Assembly: GCA_037447655.1 (NCBI GenBank)
Contig: JBBHKE010002726.1
Location: 62,001 to 126,000, forward strand
Length of the DNA stretch: 64,000 nucleotides
Reading direction: 5' to 3'
DNA from: Zygnema cylindricum
Taxonomy: Eukaryota; Streptophyta; Zygnematophyceae; Zygnematales; Zygnemataceae
Part shown: in pieces, positions 11,680 through 22,632 of the stretch
Position numbering within the stretch: position 1 is the first letter of the stretch
How the letters are laid out: every line of letters begins with the position of its first letter
Notes under the pieces: model-generated
What the model saw: only the letters and a program-made list of their open reading frames with translations
Told to the model about the DNA's origin: nothing
The model's database searches: none
Program-made: the position numbers and the translations under genes

Positions 11680-11900
11680 TTTCAGTTTTGAGAGGTTTCG
11701 TTTCAATTTGCGTCTAAGTTCAATGTAACGCTAAGACGATTAAATTTCAATTTTGCGATGAAGTTAAAATCCAACATGTGCTCTCACCATGGAGCTCACG
11801 TAAAGACTAGAAGTGATTGTGCGCAACACTTTTATTTACATGTGGTTACCGCAATTTTGTTACCGTAAACCTTCGCCGACTGTGTGAATTGTTTATTTTA
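11680..11900 (-). repeat. Repeat X, inverted right arm
   Basis: CAGTTTTGAGAGGTTTCGTT to TTGTTTATTTTAAG is the reverse complement, with scattered mismatches, of about 10937-11153. Together they form a ~220-bp-armed palindrome around M2. Confidence 0.75.
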
Positions 11901-11907
11901 AGGAACT

Positions 11908-12244
11908 GATCATGGCACTGATTGTTTTGGTTGCGCACAATCACTTACGTCATTTTGTCAAAAAATGTACTTTTGAAGTACACATTGGTACAAGTAAAGT
12001 TCTGTTGAGTCTAAATTTGACGGTCAATCGGTTAGACAACTTTAACTTTCAAAATAGTGTTTCAACCGCTTAAACTTTTGTCGCGCTTGCGAGTCGGCCG
12101 TCATAATAAAGTGCAATTCTTTCGACCGGCGAGCGTTTACATTAACGCCCATGATAGAAATGTTGGGGCAGTCACTTTTTGTGTTACGTGAGCTCTAGGG
12201 TGAGAGCACGTTGGATATTAACCCAGGCACAAAATTGAAATTTA
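11908..12244 (+). repeat. Repeat X, second direct copy (interrupted)
   Basis: This aligns with 10733-11100 (both contain TTTTGGTTGCGCACAATCAC). It breaks at TTA (12242-12244), where the stacked TIR elements begin, and its continuation (AAGCGTTACATTGAACTTAG) resumes at about 21150 after the stack. Confidence 0.75.
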
Positions 12245-12886
12245 GGGTGCGTCTCTATGTGACAAAGTAAGGGTTTTTTTCTGTCCTTTTCCTTTAAAAC
12301 TTAGAGCCGTACCCCGTAAGTTTGAACCGTACAAAAAAATAGAAAAAATATACATTTTGCGTCATCATCGAATTTAAGAAGTACTACATGTTGTCGTCTT
12401 GTGTTCTTTGACCCACGGCCACGCCAAAAAACGTCATCTTCAAACTTTTCTTTAAAATACAAGGTCGATGTGTTTTAAAACAAAGTATTTACATAAACAA
12501 ATAGAACACATATTCGCACGTGTAAAGTATTTTACAAAAAATCCAAACGAATTCAAGCTACGGCGAAAGGTACACTATTCGTTATGTTTTTTTCCGTTTG
12601 CGAATTCAAAGTACACAATTTGTTGTGTTTTGTTGCATTTCGTTTGGTACGGAATATTCTATTCCAGGGGTCTGAAAACTCCGATGCCATTTGACGAATT
12701 CGTGAGAAATCTGTGAGGGCGCCAAATCAAGTTGCACACGCCCCCTCTCTCACGTAGCCTCGCATTCTCGCGACGTCCTAGGCGGATTTTTACAATTTCG
12801 TGCGTCGTCACAGATTGTACACTGTCATTGTCGACGTATACAATCTTCAAGCCCTTAAGTGACAACTTCGTTTGGTACACATCGGG

Positions 12887-13864
12887 TATAATACGATCTC
12901 AAACCTCTCAGAAAATCCCATTACTTCCATCAATTTCAACCACACATTCTACACATTGGAAAATACACATCCACATTGGAAAACACTCACATAAGGATAA
13001 ACTTTAAATTAGAATAAGCTTCTGTCTACATAACATTAGCTTGGTCTCTTGCCCTCGTGGCTCCACCCTTCTTTTAAAAGTGTTTTCCACTACTCTCCAC
13101 TCTTAATAATTCTATCTCTTAACTACTAAAACACTACTTAGTTTGTAAGAGATTTCAATGCCAAAATGCCAATGCTCCAATTTGGTTTTAATCGCTCACA
13201 ACCAAGATCAGTCCGAATTTCCACCAACTTTTACTCAAAGGAAAAGATGTTTACTCTCCTCTTAGACTTTAATATTTATCAATCATCGCCGTGGACTAGC
13301 CAGACCAGAGTCAACGCTCCGTTCAACAGGTTTTACCTAGGCCAATCATTGATCAACAATGACTCAAACTGACCAATGCAAAAACGTGCGAAATCTCTTA
13401 CTAACTACGTAGCATTTTTAACCAATCAAACGCTACGTTTCACTACGTAACATTTACGTGCAAAAGTGCGCGCCAAAAGAAACGCAACTTTGCACGAATG
13501 TGCGTCGAAAATTTCTAACACAAAACTTCTTATGAAATTCCATAAACTGAAAATGACGTTTCGTACTAAAAATTGTACGAAACGAACCATCGTGCGTACC
13601 AAACGAAATAATGATTTCGTTTAGTACTTTATAAACACACGCCTTAAATTCTGCGGACAGTTTGTCCATTAACCCGTAACAATGAACACCCATTCGCTAT
13701 TTTGACCTCACGCTGTTGCCTAAATACACCAATCACTATATCTTTAAAAATACAACCCCAAATCGTGGTTTTGTTTCGCGGACGTTTATCAATTTCAAAA
13801 ACTTTATTTTCGTAATATTTAAATACCTATTTATGAACAAAGACGATCCACTGTTACTATTACA
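12887..13864 (-). repeat. Element B 3' LTR
   Basis: This 978-bp LTR runs in plus coordinates from TATAATACGATC (mutated from TGTAATAAG) to ATTACA. On the minus strand the adjacent tract AAATAGGGGATGA (about 13865-13877) is the polypurine tract. Confidence 0.9.
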
Positions 13865-14060
13865 TCATCCCCTATTTATATTTAGCTGACCTCAGTTAAA
13901 ACACATTTTATTCTCAAGATGGGACTTCTATATTATTATCCCTCCAATACCTTTGTAAAAAGTCAAAAAATTTATCTTCTAAAGTTAACTCATCTTCTGG
14001 CCTTCCTAAGTAATGCACTTGCCAGAATATAGTATTGCTGACCTTAAACCGTTGACCAAC

Positions 14061-15115
14061 CTAATCTATTACCCATCTGTGAACCTTAGTTTCTATAATT
14101 ATTAAGGGATCCAATTCCAATTCTCCTTCAGTTGGTCGAAGATTTGCTAGTTTTAATTGGCTGATATGTATCAATGGATGAATTTTTGTTGAAGGCGGAA
14201 AGTCCAATTTGGCAGCAGCTGACGATATCATCTCGATTACAATAAATGGTTTGATGGACTTAGGATCAAATTTCCCAGTAGGATCCGCTTGTCCCTCGAT
14301 CTTGCACCTGTAATGAGTTGTTGAAAGCACAAACCTTTTGACCTGTGCTTACGATCCAATCACCCCGTTTGCCGTTAGAATTTAGTTCTTGCCTTCTTTG
14401 TGCCTCCACTAATGCATCCCGGACTGTTTTCCAAACCGTTTGAATGTATTCCCAAAATTCCAATCTAGAACCCTTATTCTCTTGAGTTACCCATGCTATT
14501 AAGTCTAATGCTTCTCTCGGTTGGTATCCGTATGCAACTTCAAACGGTGAGAATCTTGTACTAGCATGTTTACATGAATTGTATGCAAATTCCATTAATA
14601 GCAGTTTAGATTCCCATGTGTTTTGAACTCCACTGCAAACAGTCCTAAGCATTTCTTCCTGTGTACGGTTTATCTTTTTTGCCTGTCCATCTATCTGAGG
14701 ATTATATGAGGTACTTATTTTTAATTCAGTGCCTAAATTTTGATGCATTTTTTTCCAAAATGCAGACATAAATTTAGAATCCCTTTCACTGACTATAGAT
14801 AGTGAACTCCATGATGTCAAAATATAACTTTGCAATATCTACAATTGAATGAGTAGTTTTGCAAAGGATAAAGATTGCCATTTTACTGAACCTATCAACT
14901 ACGACCATGATACTGTCATTTCTTCTAGATGTACGTAATAACTTGACAATAAAATCTATACTAACAGATTCCCATGGTCTTTTGGGGATATCTAAAGGTT
15001 TTGACAGATCTATAGGTTTCTGGTTACTAAGTTTACTATGTTGGTAAGGGACACAACTTTGCATGTGTTTTGACACCTCATTTGCAATCCCTTGCCAAAA
15101 CAATCTACCTTGCAA
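14061..15115 (-). pseudogene. Integrase with chromodomain-like tail (element B)
   Basis: Read on the minus strand, the zinc-binding part includes HMQSCVPYQHSK (about 15060). The core follows: KRPWESVSIDFIVKL, the SRRNDSIMVVVDRFSKMAIF block with the first catalytic Asp region, SERDSKFMSAFWKKM and FAYNSCKHASTRFSPFEVAY, down to 14266. The C-terminal segment 14330-14061 continues in another frame (KFDPKSIKPFIVIEMIS ... IHISQLKLANLRP). A chromodomain-like block QVHYLGRPEDELTLEDKFF lies downstream, to about 13945. One frame break and stops are present. Confidence 0.8.
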
Positions 15116-15616
15116 CCCACTAAGAGTTTTATCTCGACTTAGATGTCCTAAATGCTCATGGGCTTTTTGTAAAAGTTGTTATCTTAAGTCTCCCATTTCA
15201 GGAATGCATAATCTATCTCATGTTCGCATGCAGTAAGCCATCTAATATTCTAAAGTTTTTGATTTGCCTCTCATTCAATGGGTTAGAATTCCCTCCCAAA
15301 ATATTCTTGCAAATCACATGAAAATCAGGATCTTTATCTTAACCATTTCTAACAGCATCTAAAAACAATTCATCCCGAACCATCACACTTATTTTAAAAC
15401 ATCTAGTTAAAGGATCTACTACTACATTTGTCTTTCCACAAATATGTTTGACATTAAATTTGAAATATGCTAATTGTTGCATCTACCTAACATGTTTGCC
15501 AGTCATAATCTGTGCATCACTTAATCTTTGTAGATAGGACAGTGCCTTACTATCACAGTGAACTGTTAATTCTTTAATATGCAAATAACAACGCCATTTC
15601 ACCAATGCATGAACAA

Positions 15617-16513
15617 CTACAAGTAATTTTTTTTCCTGTGCTGGATAGTTTTTTTTTCAGCATCATAAAATTTCCTGGACTCAAAAACAATAGGATGAAA
15701 ACGTTTGCCGACTTTTTGACTTATTACTGCACCTAGAGCTTTATCAGATGCATCAGTAGTGATCATAATTTCAAATTCCTTTGCAGGATCACGATACACC
15801 AGTGTAGTGGTAGAGGTCAACTTCCCTTTTAGTTCCTCAAAAGCTCTCTTTTGATTGGCTCCCCTTACAAGCGTCTCCTTCTCCCGAAATAAATTCGTTA
15901 ATGGTGCGGCAATCATTATGAAGTTTTTGATAAATTTCCTGTTATAAGTGGCCTATCCCAAAAATGATCTAACTGCTATGAGATTAGTGGGTATCTTCCA
16001 ATTTTGTATTACAGTAATTTTGGATAGAGATGTTTTAACACCTTCCCCACTAACTATATGTCCCAAAAACAATTGTTCGCTTTTAAGAAAGATGGATTTT
16101 GACAATTTTCCATATAACTTTCTTTTCCTTAACCTTTCCAACACTTTCCTTAGATGAATTACATGTTGTTTTTTAGATTCGCTGTAAATTAAAATATCAT
16201 CTATAAACACATGAACAAACTCATCTATATAATCTAAAAATATTTGGTTCATTAATCTTTGATAAGTAGGTGGTGCATTCGTCAAACCAAATGGCATCAC
16301 TATCCATTCAAAATGATCGACTCTAGTTCTAAAAATAGTTTTATCAACATCTTCAGTTCTAATTGGCACGTGATTAAAACCACTACGCAAATTAATCAAA
16401 GAAAATAATTTAGCACCTTTCAAACGATCTATCAAATCATAAATTAAAGGTAACGGATACTTATCTTTCACCGTAATCTTGTTCAAACTACGATAGTCGA
16501 CACACATCCTCAA
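15617..16513 (-). pseudogene. Reverse transcriptase and RNase H (element B)
   Basis: The RT block 16513-15953 is a clean 186-residue frame with RMCVDYRSLNKITVKDKYPL, HFEWIVMPFGLTNAPPTYQR and the catalytic FIDDILIYSES. RNase H is at 15916-15617 with TTDASDKALGAVISQKVGKR. A stop or frame break near 15950-15917 separates them. This is the best-preserved polymerase of the gypsy family in the window. Confidence 0.85.
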
Positions 16514-16611
16514 CGTTCCGTCCTTCTTTTTGACGAAGACAACAGGTGGTCTGTATTGTGATTTGTTGGGTTAAATATGTCTTTTCTCCAAATGCTCCTT
16601 GATTTGTTTCT

Positions 16612-17625
16612 TTAACTCCTCCTACTCAAAGAAGTTATGCTTATAAATTCCTGTGACAAGAGGATTACATCCAGGTTCAAGTTTAATAATATGTTCCACA
16701 TCTCGAGAAGGTCGCCTCTTGGGGGGTTAGTCACCAGACCTGCATTCAAACCCTTTTCCACAAATTCCTCCTCACCCCACTTTGATACTTCATTCATATT
16801 ACCCCTGAGTGATCGCGTTTCCCGATTATACCTCAACTGATCCTCTAATTCCAATGACTTATCTTGTAATTCCTTCAAATTAATAAATTTTTGATGTTTA
16901 GTTTTGATTTCATTATAGGATTCAGATAGTTCAAGAAATGCAACCTAGCCATTTCATCACTCAAACCTATGACATGAATGCTAGATGAGTCATATCCCAC
17001 AATATAATCTTTCACAGATCCAGTTTGCTTACAGTTAAATCACTTTTCTTCCATTTTGGATTTATAAGTGACAAACAAGAAACGCGATTTGATCGCGATC
17101 TTAAAAGCTTCCCAATCAGCGTTATCAAGAAATCAAATTAGACCTCCTCTGAGTGTAATACCACATTTGAGCATCACCTTTCAGACAGCTTACTACAAAA
17201 GAAGTGTAATCATCACGATCACAATTTCTATATTCCAAATAATACTCCTTAAGAAAAATCGAAGCATCTAACTCATCAATATTCTTACCATCAAATGATA
17301 GTGCTTCACTGATAGATAATTTTAGATCCTTTATCTCCTTAGGTCTATCGTGAAAATCTTCCCTAAAATTGGCATTTCTCTTACTACTCTCAGCCTTTTC
17401 GTCATTAACATAATTTCTAGTGTGAATTAAATTAATTAGCTCATCCAATTTTTGATTTGAAACATTTCAATTTTCCTTAACATCCTTCAATTCATTTTTT
17501 AACTCAGATATTGTTTCATCCACAACAGCAGCATGATTATTAAATCTTTTCACCAATTTCACACTACGTTTCTTCAAAACATTCAAGGCATTTTCCATTT
17601 CACGTTTCCATGCATAATATGCCAT
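16612..17625 (-). pseudogene. Gypsy gag fused by deletion to the RT N-terminus (element B)
   Basis: ATG at 17625 (MAYYAWKREMENALNVLKK) matches gag of element A. The capsid block FDGKNIDELDASIFLKEYYL and DRDDYTSFVVSCLKGDAQMW lies at 17295-17160. The frame stops at about 17125 and resumes to the MKELQDKSLELEDQLRYN block (16878). At about 16720-16730 gag sequence (NAGLVTNPPRGD) joins directly to the start of RT (EMWNI-LNLDVILL in this frame; HIIKLEPGCNP in the RT frame). The ~1.3 kb that in element A holds the zinc knuckles and protease is therefore missing. Confidence 0.8.
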
Positions 17626-18336
17626 TATCACAAAAATGAAATTAAGTAAAAAAAAGATAAAATATAATTTCCTAAAAAAAAAATTGTTGCAGGTTTAGAG
17701 TCCTCTGATTGCTCCAATCCAAGAATTCTTCTCCTTAACAAATCCTTTTAAAAAGATCAAAATTTGAGAAATCAATAAGACTTTGAAAGTAAGTTAATGC
17801 AAATTCAATTCTTCAATTTCCCAAATGTTGATGCAAAAGGTAAGAATTCCCCACAAATTTTGCAACAGCAAAATTGAAAAGCTCTCAAATGTAACAATTT
17901 AGGGTTTAAAAAGTTTTGAGTCATTTTTGGACTCTTTTGCTCTTGAAGAAGTAAATTGCTCCACTTTCCTTCTCTACCATTAGCAAATTTCCCATTTCCA
18001 ACTACATCATAATTTTTTGTTCTCTAATCATCACATCCTCACCCTTCATGGCTTCAAGCCCTCCCTCTACACATGAATCATTGATAGGAGAAGGTAAGTT
18101 TGTTTAGCCACTAGGTAATTGGAGAGTGTTTCAACGGTGGCTACACAGCCCACCCGACCTTAGTCCTTACGACCTAAGCACGCCCCACATCTAATCAGCG
18201 GCCGATGGCAGTGTGATCTCTCAGTTTTCCCCCAATCCCGTACCACTTCACATTGTGGTTCTACCGACACGGGTTAGAGCACCCTTACCGGTCACGGCAG
18301 TCGATATTCGAGTGAGCAAACTTCTCATTAGTTTCT

Positions 18337-19302
18337 AACCAAAGCTTTGATACCATATGTAATAAGATCTCCTACCTCTCAGAAAATCCCATATTTTCAA
18401 TCAATTTGAACCATACATTCTACACATTGGAAAATACGCATCCAAATTGGAAAGCACTCACATAAGGATAAACTTTAAGTTAGAATAAGCTTCTGTCCAC
18501 ATAACATTAGCTTGGTCTCTTCCCCTTGTGGCTCGACCCTTGTTTTTAAAGTGTTTTGCACTACTCTCTACTCCTAATAATTTTTTCTCATAACTTCTAA
18601 AACACTATTTAGTTTGTAAGAGATTTCAATGCCAAAATGTAAATGCTCCAATTTGGTTTTAATCTCTTAGGACCAAGAGGAAACGATGTTTACTCACCTC
18701 TTAGACTTCACTATATATCCATCATCACTTTGGACTCGCTAGGCAAGAGTCAACGCTCCGTTGAATAAGTTTTAACTAGGCCAACCATTTATCAGCAAGG
18801 ACTGAAACTGACCAATGCAAAAACGTGTGAAATCTCTTACTAACTACGTAGCATTTCTAACCAATCAAAAAATACGTTTATCTACGTAAAATTACGTGCA
18901 AAAGTGCGCGCCAAACAAAACACGACTTCGCACGAACGTGCGTCGCAAATTTCTCACGCTAAACTTCTTATGAAATTCCATAAACTGAAAGTGACATTTC
19001 GTACTAAAAATTTTACGAAACGAACCATCGTGCGTACCAAACGAAATAATGATTTCGTTTAGTACTTTATAAACGTACGCCTTAAATTCCGCGGATAGTT
19101 TGACCCTTAACCCGTAACAATGAACACCTAATCGTTATTTTAACCTCGCGCTGTCGCCAAAATACACCAATCACTATATCTTTTAAAATACAACCCCAAA
19201 TCGTGCGATTCTTTCGCAGACGTCTATCAATTTCGAAAACTCTATTTTCGTAATACTTAAATACCCATTTACGAACAAGTTTGGTCCACTGTTAATGTTA
19301 CA
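18337..19302 (-). repeat. Element B primer-binding site and 5' LTR
   Basis: The LTR is 18358-19302 (945 bp), TGTAATAAG to GTTACA in plus coordinates. Just inside it, on the minus strand, ATGGTATCAAAGCTTTGG (about 18338-18355) matches the initiator-tRNA-Met primer site with one or two changes. Confidence 0.9.
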
Positions 19303-19391
19303 TAGGGACATGCGAAATCCGGGTGCGTCGAATTTGCGCTAAAAAATAAAAAAAAATCTCTAAGTTTGAAGTACATAGAGACGCACCCTTA

Positions 19392-20131
19392 GGGTATGTC
19401 CCCGTGTGCATAAGTAAGGGTTTTTTTTCTATCGTTTTCTTTTAAAACTTAGTGACGTACTGCGTAAGTTGCAACCGTATGAAGGAATCGCAAATTTGTA
19501 GAGTACAATTTGCGTCATCCTCGAATTTATGATGTATGGAAATTTGTCGTCTTGCGTTTTTCGACCCACTTCCACGACAAAAAACGTCATCTTCAACCTT
19601 ACGTTTAAAACACATGCACAATGTGTTTTAAAACTAGGTATTTTTGATAAACAAATAGGAACATATATTCGCATGTGCCGTAATTTAAAAAAAAAATCAT
19701 ATGATTTCCAAGGACAAAGAAAAGTTCAGAATTCGCTATGTTTTGTCCGTTTGCGTTCGAATACGACAAATAAAAGTACACAGTTTGTTTGGTTTTGTCC
19801 GTTTTCGTGTAGTACATATTTGTTTTTTGCAGGGGTCTTCAAATTCCGATGCCATTTCACGTCGACCGGGTAGGAGACGCAAAGGCAAAGCGCCTCGTCT
19901 TCAACCGTGAAACGTCACAGGCTGAAAGGCGGTACGTCTACAATGTCACGGTAAGACATGCGACGTCACAAGCAGTTCCAAAAAATAACATGCGCGACGT
20001 ATACAATCGTCACAAGCGTAATTTACAATTTCGTCCTTTTAGACATAGGGACACTTGAAAAGCGGGTCCTGCGGATCCGCGCTAAAATACAATGTAAGTT
20101 CGCTAAATTACAAGTATATGGGGACATACCC
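19392..20131. mobile_element. TIR element H2 (PIF/Harbinger-like)
   Basis: The left end GGGTATGTCCCCGTGTGC (19392) and right end TATATGGGGACATACCC (to 20131) are inverted. It is flanked by TTA (19389-19391) shared with H1 and TTA (20132-20134) shared with H3. It is 740 bp with no transposase. The interior is similar to H1. Confidence 0.8.
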
Positions 20132-20134
20132 TTA

Positions 20135-21140
20135 GGGCACTTTCCCATGTGCTAAAGTTACATTTATTTTCTGTCGTTTTCCTTTATAACTTGGAAAAAA
20201 AAAGGAAAAAAATATGCAGCCGTACCAAAATATTCAAATTACCACCGTACAAGTTGCGTTCCATTAAAACTTTAGTTGTACCGCAGTTTGTCGTCTATCG
20301 CGATGGAGTTTATCGTTTAGCGAGTTTCGACCCACTTAAGCGTCCTTCCAAATCATTTTTAAACTTTATATAAAATCACCTCGCGAGGTGATTTTAAATA
20401 AAGTTCCACGACGTGGGCGAATATGCATATGAGTTCGCACGTGTGGGAGGTTTTTTACAAAAAAATCCTCAAAAAAAAAACCCACAGCACTTTTACAACC
20501 TGTACGTACTTTTTTTCGTGCACCTTTTTCAGTACAGAGGCAGTGGAGGGGTCTCGGCCAACGGAAGCCATTTCGCAAAAACGAAGTTTGTTAAAGCGCT
20601 TCTCTCTCTCTCCCTCTCCCACTACTGCGTCTATCTCACAATTTTTGCAACGAAAAATGTCTATAATGGTATCAAATGAAAGATGTATGAAAACGATTTC
20701 TTTTGACTATCTTTGAGCGTATTTTGATGGCAAGTAGAGTAGGAAAAGACAAAAAACAACAATCGGGAAATCATGGCGGAAAGTTTTAGAAGTTGTGACG
20801 TGGGCGCTGTCATAGTTGAGCGTGACGCGCGTGACGTCACAATGTCATAAACCCTAAACATTTGCAATACCTCCACGTCGACAATGTGGCGTGCAGATAT
20901 TGCGAAGTGACAGAAACTGTTCAACGTGCGAGTGGACGTCTAACATCAAAATTGAGTGGAAGTTTCGCAACATTTTGTGTACCGTTTATGTGTCACATGT
21001 TTCGTACACGTCTACGCTTGTCACTCTTTGAAGTTACAAGTTATTTACGATTACATCGGAATGCTCATAAAGATGTACGGAGAATCTTCGCTATAAACAA
21101 AGTTACAAGATTAAAGTTTCGGTTACATGGGAAAGTGCCC
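20135..21140. mobile_element. TIR element H3 (PIF/Harbinger-like)
   Basis: The left end GGGCACTTTCCCATGTGC (20135) and right end TTACATGGGAAAGTGCCC (to 21140) are inverted repeats, flanked by TTA at 20132-20134 and 21141-21143. It is 1006 bp and contains a short palindrome (AAATCACCTCGCGAGGTGATTT, centred near 20383). The longest open frames (under 100 codons) show no transposase motif. A related inverted partial copy lies at 41169-41650. Confidence 0.8.
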
Positions 21141-21143
21141 TTA

Positions 21144-21250
21144 GTTGTATAAGCGTTACATTGAACTTAGACGCAAATTGAAACGAAACTTCTTTAAACT
21201 GAAGTACTTCGCGAATCGTAATTAGAGTAATGAAAAAATTAAAATAAAAA
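21144..21250 (+). repeat. Continuation of repeat X after the TIR stack
   Basis: AAGCGTTACATTGAACTTAG, then CTGAAGTACTTCGCGAATCG, matches the end of repeat X and the start of M2 (about 11100-11180). It completes the copy broken at 12244. The match fades after about 21250. Confidence 0.7.
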
Positions 21251-22409
21251 AATTTTGATTATAATGCTTGTTAGATTCAATTGTATCAACGTACTGATTG
21301 TTGAATATTTAAGTATAAAATTATCAATGTGAAAATGAACCACCGATTGCACTGTTGAATGTGAAATTTTATTGATGTTCACAAGTTATCGTCTCGTCAA
21401 TTTTGGGAGCCAAACCAGCCATCAATGTTAAAAAATAGTCGCTTGAATCCAAAGTTGAAGAAATGTAGTGAGGATATTTTTGTCAACGTTTACCGAGCTT
21501 GAATTACCCACACTCGAATTGTATCCCTATACAAAGAAGGTTTAATTAGGTCATAAAGACATACATTTAATTATGCTCAAGCTATTTCAAATTTTGCAAG
21601 GTTTCGAAGGGTAAAGAGGTAGTCTTATAAACTACATCGTTAGTCACTTTTAGTGTTGAAAACACTATTTGTGCACCCTTCAATTTTGACCCTTAAACTC
21701 TAAACAAAATTAGTAATACTATTTTTTTTCTTTTCCTTAATATAGGTACGGTTTAATTAGCGCAATTGACTCTAATTTGACATGTTTTAAAAGTGTAGAG
21801 TACGCAATATGCCAATCCGTAATAGAATTACTTGTTTTTTGGTAATAATGTACAAAAAAAGTGCCAAGTAACGACGTTGAGACCGGATATTGAGTGGCGC
21901 TGACATGGGAAAGAGCTCTCAAAATTGATTCATATTAATAAAGACGGGCGAAATCAAGCGAACTTGTTCCCACATGTTTAAACGTCGATTGTGTGAACAC
22001 AAGATAGAGGGGCTACACTATGGGAATGTGTATCCTAATTAGTGTTAGATGTTTAAATTAGGCTGAATGTTTTTTTGGCGCGAGGTCATGAAACCCAATA
22101 TAGCGTTAATAACACTATTTGTTTCTTTACACTAATAATTTCTTAACAATGTAAGCAATTCAAGGTGTATTGTTTGGGCTTGTACAGGTTTTGGGAGTAC
22201 TTTACTAAACCTTGCAACTTTTTGGCCCCGTAGGGGTGCCGAAGTCGTCTACGTCGCCCGTATTTTCCGCGCGACCTTATTTTTAGGGTTTATTTTATTT
22301 GTTTTTGTTTTTTTAGATGAAAACAACAACCCTAAACACAAAATCCTATTTCACATACCCGATCCCAAGAGGTGCCGAAGGTCCCACTCTTGTATGGAGG
22401 CTTGTTCGG
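21251..22409. other. Anonymous AT-rich sequence
   Basis: No coding region or RNA gene is recognisable. There are scattered near-repeats such as AACACTATTTGT (about 21659 and 22112), probably old transposon debris. Confidence 0.35.
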
Positions 22410-22632
22410 TACACCTTGAATCGCTATTAGCGTCAATGTTTTTTTCGCCACATAAAAACATATTTTCTCCGTACACATTTGTTGGATTGGAGATCTGACG
22501 GTTGCGATTGAAAGTTAACATTCTCAGCTTCCGATTGGCGGTCTCAAATTGAAAATCCAACAAGTGTGTACGGAGAAAAGATGTTTTAAGTGGCGAAAAA
22601 AACCTTGACGCTAATAACGATTCGCGCTCTGT
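22410..22632. repeat. Short MITE, TACACCG family, copy M3
   Basis: The left arm TACACCTTGAATCGCTATTA plus TTTTTTTCGCCACATAAAA and CTCCGTACAC is mirrored by GTGTACGGAG, AGTGGCGAAAAAAA and GACGCTAATAACGATTCGCG. The arms are ~70 bp. The outermost right bases are mutated, so that end is approximate. Confidence 0.7.

Larger units (their letters stand above)
12887..19302 (-). mobile_element. Ty3/gypsy LTR retrotransposon B (both LTRs, inside H1)
   Basis: A 6.4-kb element on the minus strand, same family as A. It has LTRs at both ends (18358-19302 is the 5' LTR, 12887-13864 the 3' LTR), a primer-binding site next to the 5' LTR, and a purine tract next to the 3' LTR. Five-base flanks TCGGG (12882-12886) and TAGGG (19303-19307) differ at one base and look like the target duplication. 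The site lies inside H1, at the place corresponding to ACATAGGGACA in H2. Coding runs gag, RT, RNase H, integrase; the zinc-knuckle and protease portion is deleted. Stops and frame breaks make it defective. Confidence 0.9.
12245..19388. mobile_element. TIR element H1 (PIF/Harbinger-like), split by gypsy element B
   Basis: The left end GGGTGCGTCTCTATGTG (12245) and right end CATAGAGACGCACCC (to 19388) are inverted repeats, flanked by TTA (12242-12244 and 19389-19391). A 3-bp TTA/TAA duplication is the PIF/Harbinger hallmark, so the class is inferred from that. Without the 6.4-kb gypsy insertion the element is about 730 bp, close to H2, whose interior it resembles (AAGTAAGGGTTTTTTTTCTR, TTTAAAACTTAG). 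No transposase is present, so it is non-autonomous. Confidence 0.75.

Noticed and set aside
19529-19873. 114-codon frame in H2 as a possible transposase
   Set aside because: There are no DDE or helix-turn-helix motifs and the sequence is not kept in H1; H2 is non-coding.
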